NCBI RefSeq assembly: GCF_002846575.1
Contig: NZ_PJND01000007.1
Span: 310,001-374,000 of the forward strand
Direction of reading: 5' to 3'
Length of the DNA: 64,000 nt
DNA from: Flavobacterium lindanitolerans
GTDB taxonomy: Bacteria; Bacteroidota; Bacteroidia; Flavobacteriales; Flavobacteriaceae
Each line of letters opens with the position of its first letter. Positions within the stretch are counted from its first letter, which is position 1. The notes below the pieces were generated by a model, which was not told the origin of the DNA, did no database searches, and saw nothing but the letters and a program-made list of their open reading frames with translations. Shown here one piece after another: positions 33,299 to 43,400 of the stretch. The position numbers were made by a program, and so were the translations under genes.

Positions 33299-35602
33299 AT
33301 GAAAAAAATTACCATTGCTTTACTACTGTTATTGAGCTATGCCAGCCAGGCTCAAATCAGTTACGAAGCCTCAACCAATTTTGGAAAACTGGAAGATCTT
33401 ACGTATGATGCAACTGTTCCAAACAAAATCTATGGACGCACACAGGGAAACCATATTATTGTTTCTGTTGATAATGGTGCCACATGGAGCGTAAAATATT
33501 CCTTTCCAAACCCGACAGCACAACTCAGAGACATTAAACCGTACGGCCAAACCGGACTGAGTTTTTCAATTATTAACAGTGGTACACAAGACGGTGTTTA
33601 CCTTTTTGACCTGGCCACGAATGCCATTACTCATTTCTACGCCATTCCTAACCCGCAGGACAATGCACAGGTGGTTTCCTATTCGTTTTATGATACTGCC
33701 GGAACCGACCTCATCATTCATACTTCTTATCTGGAAGGATTAATAGCCAGAACCAAAGTTTTTCATACCAAAAGTTCGGGAGCGCTCTGGAACCTGATTT
33801 ATTTTAGCCCTGACCACGACGACGTTCATATTGACAATGTTGCTTTTAGTCCGGTGAACAGTTCTAAAATTTACATGGGAAGGTCATTGGGCCCTAATGG
33901 AATTAATGGCGGACTATTAATTTCTGAAGATAACGGGACTACATGGACTGAAAAACTACCCGGATTTACATTCAGTGCCATAGCTTTTAATCCTCTAAAC
34001 AGTAATGATATGTTGATTGGAACCAGCATCGGATTTGGAATTCATCCGGAACGCATCTATCGCTCAACCGATGCGGGAGAAACATGGAGCATTATTCCAA
34101 TTACCTGGACAGACCAGACCCTGAACAATATTACCAAAATTGTTTTCCATCCAACAAATCCAAACCACATCATTGCACTTGAAGAAAATGAAATTGCAAA
34201 AACCAATGACGGTGGATTGACCTGGACTAACATACCTTATCCTGAAGGTTCTACATCCTATTATTACGGATTGAATGCTTCATATAACCCGTCCAACCCA
34301 AATCAAATAGCCATTGCAACCGATTTATTCCCGCAATTTTCCAACGATGGCGGCACTACACTAACACAAATCAAGGCTCCTTTTTATAATGTTGTAAGTA
34401 TTTCTCATGCGAAATATCAATCGGAAAAACATTTATATTATGGTAGTCAGGGAGGCCGTCTGCGTAAAAACCTTACTACAGGAGTAACTTCCATTCACGA
34501 TATTGAACCGCCAACTTCTTTCAATCCGAAAAGAAACTATATGGTAGCTGATCCTGTAGTTGCCGGGCGTGTTTTCACATATGCGTCAATGGGTTTCTTT
34601 GGAAGCACCCTGTACATGAGCACTGATTATGGAGCATCAACAACTGTTTTAATGGATGCTTTTGCTGATGACATGCAGGAATTGATTGTAGACCCAAACA
34701 ACTCCAACATTATTTATGTTTCATTAAGAACCGGAGAAGGCGGTAATCTTTACAAAATCAATTTTACTAATCCGGAAGAAATCATTACGGACGAAATTAC
34801 AACTCCGGAAACAAGCGAATTTGGTTATGGAGTTGTGACAGGAATTTCTGTTTCTGCGACCAATCCAAATGAAATTTTTATTGCAAAATCATCCAAGGTT
34901 TTCAAATCTACAGACGGCGGTCTTACCTGGGTTGAAAAAATAAACGGACTTACAATAGACCATGAGGCAGACCTGATCTGGGATATGGCAAGAAATCCAT
35001 TGGATGCAAATCATTTCACTGCCATAACCAGTTCCGGTATTTATTCCACTTCTGATGCCGGTGAAAACTGGACAGCAATTTTAGACGGTGTCAATGCAAA
35101 AAGAATCAAATATTCTCCTGTAAACAACGGGGTTATGGTGGCTTCTGTTCACAGTGCACTTAATATCGACGCTGCAATTTATTACACTACAGACGGTGGT
35201 GCCAACTGGACTTATGTTAGTCCGCAACAGCTCAACTACATTCAATCAGGCGCCATGGACTATGATTTTGACGGCACGACAATCAATGCCTATATAGCAA
35301 CAACAGATTTAGGCGTGATGAAATATCAAATTCTGAATCTGCAATTGGGAATCCATAATCCGGAAACGGCATCTAATCCTGTTTTTATCTATCCGAATCC
35401 GGCCAATGACATTCTGAACGTTGGTGTTTCAGGCAATCAGTTCGAAATAAAAAATACGGCTATCTATTCCATTACGGGGCAAAAAGTGATGGAAAGTACC
35501 AGCAATACAATTAATATTTCAAAACTAAGCAGTGGGATTTATATCGTAAATAGTACGACACAAAACGACAAACAGTTTTCCCAAAAGCTGATTAAAAATT
35601 AG
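33299..35602 (+). CDS. Secreted Asp-box (BNR/sialidase-like) beta-propeller protein with T9SS sorting domain
   Basis: The product has about 767 residues. A signal peptide is followed by repeated Asp-box motifs S/T-x-D-x-G-x-T/N-W: for example SEDNGTTW, STDAGETW, TNDGGLTW, STDGGLTW, TSDAGENW and TTDGGANW. These are spaced along the chain and predict one or two beta-propellers like VPS10/sortilin or sialidase folds. No sialidase catalytic set was identified. The C-terminal 80 residues (VFIYPNPANDILNV through KLIKN) are a type A T9SS sorting domain. ATG 33299 starts the canonical signal peptide; an in-frame ATG at 33290 adds three residues. It lies 107 bases downstream of the TPR regulator. Confidence 0.9.
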   Translation: MKKITIALLLLLSYASQAQISYEASTNFGKLEDLTYDATVPNKIYGRTQGNHIIVSVDNGATWSVKYSFPNPTAQLRDIKPYGQTGLSFSIINSGTQDGVYLFDLATNAITHFYAIPNPQDNAQVVSYSFYDTAGTDLIIHTSYLEGLIARTKVFHTKSSGALWNLIYFSPDHDDVHIDNVAFSPVNSSKIYMGRSLGPNGINGGLLISEDNGTTWTEKLPGFTFSAIAFNPLNSNDMLIGTSIGFGIHPERIYRSTDAGETWSIIPITWTDQTLNNITKIVFHPTNPNHIIALEENEIAKTNDGGLTWTNIPYPEGSTSYYYGLNASYNPSNPNQIAIATDLFPQFSNDGGTTLTQIKAPFYNVVSISHAKYQSEKHLYYGSQGGRLRKNLTTGVTSIHDIEPPTSFNPKRNYMVADPVVAGRVFTYASMGFFGSTLYMSTDYGASTTVLMDAFADDMQELIVDPNNSNIIYVSLRTGEGGNLYKINFTNPEEIITDEITTPETSEFGYGVVTGISVSATNPNEIFIAKSSKVFKSTDGGLTWVEKINGLTIDHEADLIWDMARNPLDANHFTAITSSGIYSTSDAGENWTAILDGVNAKRIKYSPVNNGVMVASVHSALNIDAAIYYTTDGGANWTYVSPQQLNYIQSGAMDYDFDGTTINAYIATTDLGVMKYQILNLQLGIHNPETASNPVFIYPNPANDILNVGVSGNQFEIKNTAIYSITGQKVMESTSNTINISKLSSGIYIVNSTTQNDKQFSQKLIKN

Positions 35603-35627
35603 TTTTTCAGTTTTTTAAATTTGAAAG

Positions 35628-35662
35628 TACCGCATGTCAAAATCAGATATGCGGTATTTTTA
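35628..35662 (+). terminator. Rho-independent terminator after the beta-propeller gene
   Basis: TACCGCATGTC pairs with GATATGCGGTA (one G:T pair) around a short A-rich loop and is followed by a T-rich tail. Confidence 0.8.
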
Positions 35663-35709
35663 TGGGAAAAATTTAAGTCCTTGCATTTTACATTTTGATA
35701 ATCCTTTAT

Positions 35710-35717
35710 TAACTTTG
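35710..35717 (+). promoter_or_regulatory. Putative promoter of the JmjC/cupin gene (-7 element)
   Basis: TAACTTTG fits TAnnTTTG and ends 13 bases before the ATG at 35731. Confidence 0.5.
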
Positions 35718-35730
35718 TTTTTATCAAACT

Positions 35731-36612
35731 ATGTATTGTATGCCGTTGCATTTGACTGAAATTGAGCGCGTAAAAACTATCTCAAAAGAAGATTTTTATA
35801 CTAATTATGTAAAAAAACAAAAGCCATTGGTCATCGAAAAGCTGACAGAAGACTGGCCGGCATACGAAAAATGGAAGCTTAATTATATTAAAGAAATTGC
35901 AGGCGATAAAACCGTTCCTTTGTATGACGACCGTCCGGTAACACACAAAGATGGTTTTAATGAGGCCCATGCCAAAATGAAAATGGCAGACTATATTGAC
36001 CTGCTGCAAACCAAGCCTACCAATTACAGAATTTTTCTTTATAACCTGATGAAGGAAGTGCCTTCCCTTAAATCAGACTTTAAATGGCCGGACATCGGGC
36101 TGAAACTCGTCAAGCAGCTTCCAATGCTTTTCTTTGGAGGAGAAAACTCAAAAGTATTCATCCATTACGATATCGACTATTCAAATATCCTTCACTTCCA
36201 CTTTCACGGAAAAAAGCAATGTATCCTTTTTGCTCCGGACCAAACGCCCTATCTGTATAAAGTACCCCACGCTTTAATCTCCAGAGAAGACATCGATTTT
36301 GACAATCCGGATCTGGAAAAATGGCCGGCATTAAAAAAAGCCAAAGGATTAATATGTAATCTGGAACATGGTGAAATGCTTTATATGCCTGAAGGTTATT
36401 GGCATTATATGAAATATGTAACGCCGGGATTCTCAATGAGTCTTCGTGCCTTCCCAAGAAAAATAAGCAATTTAGGGAAAGCAGTATACAATATCTTTAT
36501 CATGAGGAACTTTGACAACCTGATGCGAAAATGGAAAGGTCAGGCCTGGATTGATTATAAAAATGAACAGGCAATCGTCAGAACACATAAAAATTTGAAG
36601 ATTTCAAACTAG
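35731..36612 (+). CDS. Cupin-8 / JmjC-type Fe(II)- and 2-oxoglutarate-dependent hydroxylase
   Basis: The product has 293 residues. The N-terminal segment KKQKPLVIEKLTEDWPAYEKW is typical of the cupin_8/JmjC family (the 'P-hvh.g....W' start). The metal triad appears complete: His145-x-Asp147 (FIHYDID) and His225 (MPEGYWHYMKY). HFHGKKQCILFAP fits the oxoglutarate-side strands. Family members hydroxylate proteins, peptides or RNA bases; the substrate here is unknown. A second ATG at 35740 is possible. Its 3' end overlaps the convergent lipoprotein gene by 35 bases. Confidence 0.87.
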   Translation: MYCMPLHLTEIERVKTISKEDFYTNYVKKQKPLVIEKLTEDWPAYEKWKLNYIKEIAGDKTVPLYDDRPVTHKDGFNEAHAKMKMADYIDLLQTKPTNYRIFLYNLMKEVPSLKSDFKWPDIGLKLVKQLPMLFFGGENSKVFIHYDIDYSNILHFHFHGKKQCILFAPDQTPYLYKVPHALISREDIDFDNPDLEKWPALKKAKGLICNLEHGEMLYMPEGYWHYMKYVTPGFSMSLRAFPRKISNLGKAVYNIFIMRNFDNLMRKWKGQAWIDYKNEQAIVRTHKNLKISN

Positions 36613-37024
36613 GTTGGCAATAGTGCCAGACAACTCTTATCATCCTTTTTTTTGAGCAAGCAACTTCATTGTTTGTGCATTGAATTATAGTTGGTTTTGA
36701 CAAAAATTTAAACTCAAGTCTTCTATATGCTTCAGCAAAAGAAACTTTCTCTTCTTTCTCTATGATTTTCGCAACTTCAGATTGCAGAAAAGGAAAAGGA
36801 ATTCCCTCGGTTACTAAGGTATCAATTTCACAATTCAGTTGTATTGGACTTAATGGGTTTTCAAAAAAGTAATCTTTTATTTCATTTGAGTTTTTGATAT
36901 ATTCATACATATTTTTAATACCTCCACACAATCTTTCTGATCGATAATGAATAACATGTTGCTTGTTTACAGAACAAGAAATCAAGGCAATTGCTATTAA
37001 TAGTAAGACAAAATTTCTTTTCAT
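36578..37024 (-). CDS. Putative lipoprotein of unknown function
   Basis: The 148-residue product has a lipoprotein signal (MKRNFVLLLIAIALISC; acylated Cys17). The mature part is about 130 residues, mostly helical, with a few cysteines and no known motif. It overlaps the 3' end of the JmjC gene tail-to-tail by 35 bases. The local DNA is more AT-rich than the neighbouring genes. No TAnnTTTG element is obvious upstream. Confidence 0.65.
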   Translation of the reverse strand: MKRNFVLLLIAIALISCSVNKQHVIHYRSERLCGGIKNMYEYIKNSNEIKDYFFENPLSPIQLNCEIDTLVTEGIPFPFLQSEVAKIIEKEEKVSFAEAYRRLEFKFLSKPTIIQCTNNEVACSKKRMIRVVWHYCQPSLKSSNFYVF

Positions 37025-37199
37025 ATTTTAATTTCTTGGCTGAAAATTGTTTAGAGTTATCTTTTTAAAATCTTTGTAAAATTGCTTGGATAGTTTCAAG
37101 TATCAGAATTTATCCAATAAGATTCATACTGAGTATCTCTATTGCTTTCTTCAAGTTTTCACCATCTAATATCACTAAATAAATGTTTGGCAAGTGCTG

Positions 37200-37904
37200 C
37201 TATTGCTCTTTACAGATATCTATTAATTTTTTAGAAATTTCTTTCCATTCGCCCTTTTCAAATTTGTATTTATATTCTCCTATAAAACAGGCACCTTCAT
37301 GTACATTGGTAATAAGCATCCTTTTGGTTTTATCAATCTTACTTGGAAAATAGATTACTGAATCCTGCAAAAATTTATTTAATTCAAATTTTGAGTTGTC
37401 TTTCTGTATATAAAAGCTATAAAAAGGACCACCCGTTCCTCCGATATCGTTTATTATGGCAAAATCATTTTTTGAATCAAAATTAAAATCGGCTACCACA
37501 AAACCACCATTATAATTATCAACTACTTTCCTCTTGGTATTGACTCCTGTTAAGTATGATTTTGCATCATCAAAATTAACAAATGAAGAACTGAAAATAT
37601 TTAAATTTTGACGAATTGAATCAATCTTCCTTTTTCCCTTGTCATAGACAATAACATCCCAATAACGATTACTAATTTCGGAACCTGAATACTTCTCATA
37701 GTATACAAGCTTAAAATCATTAGTTTTTGATAAATTTTGGTAAAGACATTCTTTGGAGATTATACTATCAGTAATAGTAATTGTATCTTTTACTATCTGG
37801 ACATCTTTTATGTTTGTTGAAAGTGAATTGCCTTTCATGTTTTCTTTGGTGTTACAACCCAAAAAGAAAAATAAGAAAAAAAGTAGTATAGCAGTTAACT
37901 TCAT
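37200..37904 (-). CDS. Putative lipoprotein, possibly XAC2610-like
   Basis: The 234-residue product has a lipoprotein signal (MKLTAILLFFLFFFLGC; acylated Cys17). The mature region contains VVADFNFDSKNDFAIINDIGGTGGPF, a D-x-(N/D)-x-D-type calcium-binding-like loop seen in FG-GAP/VCBS and XAC2610-related proteins. A C-terminal pair of cysteines (ACFIGE, IDIC) may form a disulfide. Function unknown. It is AT-rich like its neighbour; the pair may be accessory DNA. Confidence 0.68.
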   Translation of the reverse strand: MKLTAILLFFLFFFLGCNTKENMKGNSLSTNIKDVQIVKDTITITDSIISKECLYQNLSKTNDFKLVYYEKYSGSEISNRYWDVIVYDKGKRKIDSIRQNLNIFSSSFVNFDDAKSYLTGVNTKRKVVDNYNGGFVVADFNFDSKNDFAIINDIGGTGGPFYSFYIQKDNSKFELNKFLQDSVIYFPSKIDKTKRMLITNVHEGACFIGEYKYKFEKGEWKEISKKLIDICKEQ

Positions 37905-37989
37905 AGCTAATCTAAATTAATGCATGAACGTTTAAGATTACAAATAATTGTGATTGCCTGCAAATAGAAAAGCGTATTTAAACTCTATT

Positions 37990-39558
37990 TTATTCCACCA
38001 CCATCTTTTTAGTAACTTCTCCCTTATCTGTTTTTATCTGAAGTAAATAAACACCTTGAGAAAGTCCGGAAACCGAAATTGAATTTTCTTTTGTGGTACG
38101 TAAATGTTGTCCAAGCAAATCGTAAAGCGATAGTTGACTTAATTGAGAACTCGCGCCTGTATGTACAAAGACACGTTCTGAAGCGGGATTGGGATAGACA
38201 CTGATGCTTTCTGATAAAAAATCGTCTGTTCCCAAAGGATTGGCAAGTTTTACCACCCAATAGTCAAAACCGCCGTGATTTCCGGAAACATCACCATCAT
38301 TCGATTTTGAATATCCTGCCAATATATATCCCAAATCTGTGGTTTGCTGTATAGAATGTGCACCATCTGTCGCATAGGGAATAGGGTTAAATCCTTCCTG
38401 ATTGCTTCCTCCCAAAGCTTTTTGCCACTGGATAACTCCCTGACTGCTAAGTTTTACAATCCAATAATTCATATAGCCGTTATTTCCGGAAACATCACCG
38501 TCGTTACTTGTGACATATCCAAATACGATGTATCCTCCATCTGCTGTTTGTTGGACAGACTGGGCAAGATCGTTGCCATAACCCCCTAATGCTTTTTTCC
38601 ATTGTATTGCGCCTGTACTACTCAACTTCACTACCCAATAATCATCATAAAGAGGGCCGTGGAAACCGGAGCCTACAATATCTCCATCTTGTGAATACAC
38701 ATATCCGGCAACGATATATCCTCCATCTGTGGTTTGAACAAGAGAAGTAAGTATATCCGAGCTCGTTCCACCGTATGTTTTTTGCCATTCAATTTCTTCC
38801 ATATTATCTAGCTTTACCACCCAATAATCAACATTGCCGTGATTTCCGGAAACATGTCCGTCAACAGACAAGGTGTAGCCACCTATGACATAGCCGCCAT
38901 CCTCCGTTTGTTGTACAGCGCGGGCATAGTCGTAGCTTTGCCCTCCCAAACAACGGCTCCATTCTATATCGCCAGTTGAAGTCAGCTTCACTATCCAGAA
39001 ATCGGATCCTCCTCGACTACCAATAACATCGCTATTATTATTTTCAGATAAGGTATAGCATCCTACAATATAACCTCCATCTGCTATTTGCCGGATAGAG
39101 GTAGCAACATCGACATGATTTCCGCCAAATGTTTTCTGCCATTGTATAGTTCCTGCATTATCCAGCTTTATTACCCAGGCATCACTATTGCCCTGGTTTC
39201 TTGTAACATCTCCGTCATTGGAATAGGTCGTTCCTGCAATGACATATCCTAAATCAGCCGTTTGCTGGACATAACTGGCCACATCGTTTCCGGAACCACC
39301 TAATGTTCTACTCCAGGCCACTGCTCCTGTTGCCGTCAGTTTTACCACCCAGATATCGTCTCCTCCGTGGTTGCCTGAAACATCACCATCATTGGAAGAA
39401 GTATATCCGGCCACAATATAACCTCCGTCAGCCGTTTGATGAACCGAGTTGGCATAATCATTACCGGTACCGCCCAATGATTTTTGCCACTCAATAACAG
39501 GTGCTTGTGCCATGCACAAAAAAGGGAAGAATAAAAAGTAGAAATGTTTCATACGCAT
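37990..39558 (-). CDS. Secreted seven-repeat (beta-propeller-like) protein with T9SS sorting domain
   Basis: The product has about 522 residues. A signal peptide (MRMKHFYFLFFPFLCMAQA) is followed by seven tandem repeats of about 57-65 residues. Each reads roughly GG..xDxAxSVQQTxDGGYIVAGY, then a SNDGDVSGNxG loop, then DYWVVKL. Seven units suggest a seven-bladed propeller. The C-terminal 75 residues (SVYPNPASERVFV to KKMVVE) form a type A T9SS sorting domain. An upstream in-frame ATG at 39591 would add 11 residues before the signal peptide, so I start at 39558. Ligand or enzymatic role is not apparent. Confidence 0.88.
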   Translation of the reverse strand: MRMKHFYFLFFPFLCMAQAPVIEWQKSLGGTGNDYANSVHQTADGGYIVAGYTSSNDGDVSGNHGGDDIWVVKLTATGAVAWSRTLGGSGNDVASYVQQTADLGYVIAGTTYSNDGDVTRNQGNSDAWVIKLDNAGTIQWQKTFGGNHVDVATSIRQIADGGYIVGCYTLSENNNSDVIGSRGGSDFWIVKLTSTGDIEWSRCLGGQSYDYARAVQQTEDGGYVIGGYTLSVDGHVSGNHGNVDYWVVKLDNMEEIEWQKTYGGTSSDILTSLVQTTDGGYIVAGYVYSQDGDIVGSGFHGPLYDDYWVVKLSSTGAIQWKKALGGYGNDLAQSVQQTADGGYIVFGYVTSNDGDVSGNNGYMNYWIVKLSSQGVIQWQKALGGSNQEGFNPIPYATDGAHSIQQTTDLGYILAGYSKSNDGDVSGNHGGFDYWVVKLANPLGTDDFLSESISVYPNPASERVFVHTGASSQLSQLSLYDLLGQHLRTTKENSISVSGLSQGVYLLQIKTDKGEVTKKMVVE

Positions 39559-39774
39559 AGTGTTTAAAGGGATAAAGGTGTAGCTTACCATTGTTTATCA
39601 AAACTTTATGATAAAACAATTGCTAAATATAAACAAATATTTATTTTGCGTCTTACGGAATGAGTATAACCCCCATGCCATCCATTTTTCATATAATCTG
39701 AATTAGTTTATGCTCTTAAAAATTTACGTCAGAACAATATCTTTTATACTTTTATAACCGTTAAACAATTTCTC

Positions 39775-40260
39775 ATGCGCCAAAAACCCGAACAGAAAAA
39801 CTATACTCCTGAAGAAATCACCAAAAAGGCAGAAATCTATTGTGCTTATCAGGAGCGCTGTCATGAGGAAATCCTGCAAAAACTACGAACACTTACTTCT
39901 TCCCAATCCATTATCGATACGGTAATCGTGCATCTGATTGAGAATAATTACCTAAACGAGGAACGCTTTGCGTGCAGTTTTGCCCGCGGTAAACACCGAA
40001 TCAAACATTGGGGAAGATTGCGAATCATTAATGAGCTGAAAGCAAGAAACATATCCAAATACAACATTGAAACTGCCCTAAAAGAAATAGCAGACGAGTA
40101 TCTGGATACTTTTCATTCTTCCACAGAAAAATTCTGGGATACAATTCTGGAAAAAAACAGCTTGAAAAAGCGGAAAAAATTCTGCGACTTTTTCCTCCGA
40201 AAAGGATTTGAAAGCAATCTGATTTATGAAAAAGCCATCGAATTGGAAAAACTGAATTAA
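39775..40260 (+). CDS. recX: Regulatory protein RecX
   Basis: The product has 161 residues. EIYCAYQERCHEEILQKL, HLIENNYLNEERFACSFARGKHRIKHWG and RIINELKARNISKYNIETAL are the three-helix RecX repeats. Known RecX binds RecA filaments and limits strand exchange. There is no recA neighbour in this window. It is in the same orientation as, but about 210 bases from, the large T9SS gene. Confidence 0.93.
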   Translation: MRQKPEQKNYTPEEITKKAEIYCAYQERCHEEILQKLRTLTSSQSIIDTVIVHLIENNYLNEERFACSFARGKHRIKHWGRLRIINELKARNISKYNIETALKEIADEYLDTFHSSTEKFWDTILEKNSLKKRKKFCDFFLRKGFESNLIYEKAIELEKLN

Positions 40261-40322
40261 ACCTTTATTCCTTCATTTTTATACTCATTTTTTAAAAAAC
40301 TAGGTTTTTTCTCACAATTTTT

Positions 40323-40338
40323 ACGAAAACGTTTTCGT
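40323..40338. promoter_or_regulatory. 16-bp perfect palindrome ACGAAAACGTTTTCGT, candidate LacI-family operator
   Basis: The core GAAAACGTTTTC with central CG is the classical half-site arrangement recognised by LacI/GalR/CcpA-family repressors. It lies 93 bases upstream of the -7 element of the large T9SS protein and 63 bases after recX. No T run follows, so it is not a terminator. Confidence 0.5.
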
Positions 40339-40430
40339 TGATTTCTGCATTTCGACGATGAAAAAATACACGTCATCGAAAACCTGAAAAATAGGCCTTT
40401 GAAAGCTTCTTTTGATAGATATCCCGGACA

Positions 40431-40438
40431 TACATTTG
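40431..40438 (+). promoter_or_regulatory. Putative promoter of the large T9SS surface protein
   Basis: TACATTTG fits TAnnTTTG, with a TTG at 40412-40414 (16-base spacer) as a possible -33 element. It ends 33 bases before the ATG. Confidence 0.6.
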
Positions 40439-40471
40439 CCCTACCCTATCAGAACAAATACCCCTTGACCT

Positions 40472-43400
40472 ATGAAAAAATTGTTTTTGTTATTCGTTTT
40501 TTTACTACCACTTTTTGGTTTTTCACAGACAACTTTAGTACGTTGGGATGGAGCTAATAAAACTGCTTCACCATACATAATAGCTTCAAATATTTCTGCT
40601 GGAAACATCACAGGATCGAATGTAGATTTTATGGTTGACAACTGGGGCAACAATGGAAATGCATTCAATACGGCTCAATGGCCTTCTGGAACAACTCCAG
40701 ATTATTCAAAATACATTCAAGTATCTATTTCTGCTAACAGCGGAAACAAAATCGATTTGAACCAATTCAATTTTGAATACCAAAACTATGATAGTAATGG
40801 TCCTAGCAGAATGCAGGTATACTATTCAAAAGATGCAAGTTTTCCATCAAACGGAACCGTATTAACTACCAACAACAGCTTAGTTACTACAAATACAAAC
40901 TTTAATGCAGTATCTGTTCCATTAACTGGTATCACTGTACAGTCTGGTGAAACAGTTTACATCAGAATAACATTTTACGGAAGAACTAACGGATGGTCTG
41001 GTCCAAGAATCAGAATAAGACATGGTTATAATGACAGTGCTCCTTCTTCTCACAATGCTTCAGGACCAACAATTACGGGAACTGTAACAACAGCTTGTAC
41101 ACCACAAGGAAATCCTTCTGTTTCTCCTAACGGTTCATGGAATGGTTATGTTTACTCTTACTCAGGGACTCCGGCAGCTACAACATATTTAGGATATGTT
41201 ACAGAAAACGAAACTTTCGATAGAAACGTAGGTTCAGGAGCAGTAGCAGGACAGACAACAGTTCTTTGCCAACAGCCAACGGATAATTTCTATACCGTAT
41301 ACAAAATGACCAAAACCTTCCCTGCCGGAACTTATACTTTTACAGTGGGCGGAGATGACGGATACAGATTAAAAATCAACGGAGAGTCAGGATATTCTAT
41401 TAGTGACTGGACTGACCACGGATATACATCAGGTTCAACTACAAAAACATTTGCAACTTCAACAACTGTAAATTTTGTTTTGGAGTATTATGAAAAAAAT
41501 GGTGATTCTCAGGTATCTTTCAGCTATACTTGTGGTAACTCACCAACAGCTCCAACAACATTGACTTCAAACGCTACAAACAACACGATTTGTGCCGGTA
41601 ACTCAGTTATTTTGACTGCTGGTGGTGGAAGTGTAAATACAAGTACTTATGAGTGGGGAACTGGAACAACTGTAGGTTCAAATGTTATTTCCGGTACTGG
41701 AGCTTCAATCACTGTTTCTCCTTCAACTACAACTACATACTGGGTTAGAAGAAAAGGTGCTGCTCCGTGTAATTTTACAACTACAGGATTGACATTGCAA
41801 ATTACAGTGGCTGCGCCAACTGCAACTGCACCAACATCAATCACAGGAGTTACTACATTGTGTGCCGGAGGTTCAACTACGTTGACTGCTAACGGAGGTT
41901 CAGGTTCAACATACGAATGGGGAACAGGAACTGCGATAGGTTCTAACATTATTTCTGGTTCAGGAGCTTCAATCACTGTTTCTCCTGCTGCTACAACAAC
42001 CTATTGGGTTAGAAGAATCAACTCTACACCATGTTCTACAGCAACAAGCGGTGTGACAGTAGCTGTAAATGTAACAACACCTTCCGGAGACCCAACCGCT
42101 TTTGGTAACAATGCATGGAATGTATACGGTTATAATGTTGGAAGTATGACTCCTGCTCTTGCAAATTATGCCGGATATTATACACAAAACACTTTAGGAT
42201 TAAACACTCAGGATATGGCAAACAACGGATGGAACAATGAAACTTCTCCATCTTACTCTGCCGGATGGACTGGATGCCCTGTTCGTGTTGACGATTTTAC
42301 AATGGTTCACAAAAGAAAAGGATTCCCATGTGGAAAATACCAGCTTTCTATGGACAACTGGGATGATGAAACAAGAGTTTATGTTAACGGAACAGTTGTA
42401 TTTTACAATAGCGGATGGAGCGGAAGCAATCCAACGCCAACTGTAGTGGGAACTTATGCTCTTGACAGCAATTCAACTATTGAAGTAGTTACCAGAGAAA
42501 TAGGTGGATATGCTAACGTGAAATTATCTTTGACAGCAATTAATGCTACTTATAACGGAACTTCATGGAGTACTTCTCCTGAAGGAGCTTCAATCGTCAT
42601 AGACGGTGATTTGCAACTAAACAGCAATTTGAATGTTTGTTCTTGTAAAGTAAACCCAAATAAAACGCTAAAAGTAAATCCTGGTGTAAACCTGCTTGTA
42701 CAAAATGAAGTAGTTGTTGCTCCAACTGCAAACTTTATAGTAGAAAACAATGCAAGCCTTATTCAAGTTAATGATAATGCATCAAACAGCGGAAAAGTAA
42801 CTGTAAGAAGAAATACAACTCCTGTTACCCGTTATGACTTTACTTACTGGTCTTCACCTGTAGCAGCTGCTGACTGGACATTGCGTGATTTGTCTCCAAA
42901 CACATTAGCAGACAAATACCTAAGCTACAATGCTGCCGGAAACGGATGGGTTACAGAAATGAACGGAGCCGCAGCTATGCAAACAGGAAAAGGATATATA
43001 GTAAGAGCTCCTCAACAGTATTCACTTACAGCGCCGGTTATCTTTGAAACAAAATTCATTGGAGCTCCAAATAACGGAGTTAAAAAAATCGAGGCTAAGG
43101 TTGGAACTACATTAAAATCAAACCTGATCGGAAATCCATATCCTTCCGCTATCAGTGCAGATAAGTTCTATGAGGCAAACAAAGGAACAATTAAAGGTAC
43201 ATTCTATTTCTGGACACACAATATCGCGGTAAGCTCAACTCCGGATGCTAACGGAGTGTACAACTACAATCCTGCCAGCTACATTTCTTACAATGCAACA
43301 GGAGCAACAGGTAATGGTGATACAAGCAACTGTACAACTTGCGGAAATAATCCTTCAAACAAGTTCAAAGGAAATATTGCTTCAGGTCAGGGATTCTTTG

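Noticed and set aside
40355..40384. Hairpin-like sequence TTCGACGATGA ... TCATCGAA before the large T9SS gene
   Set aside because: The arms pair only with a bulge and there is no T run; it could be chance and was not listed as a terminator.
41647..41976. 109-codon open frame with repeated sequence on the minus strand
   Set aside because: It is the antisense image of the duplicated Ig-like units of the large T9SS protein.
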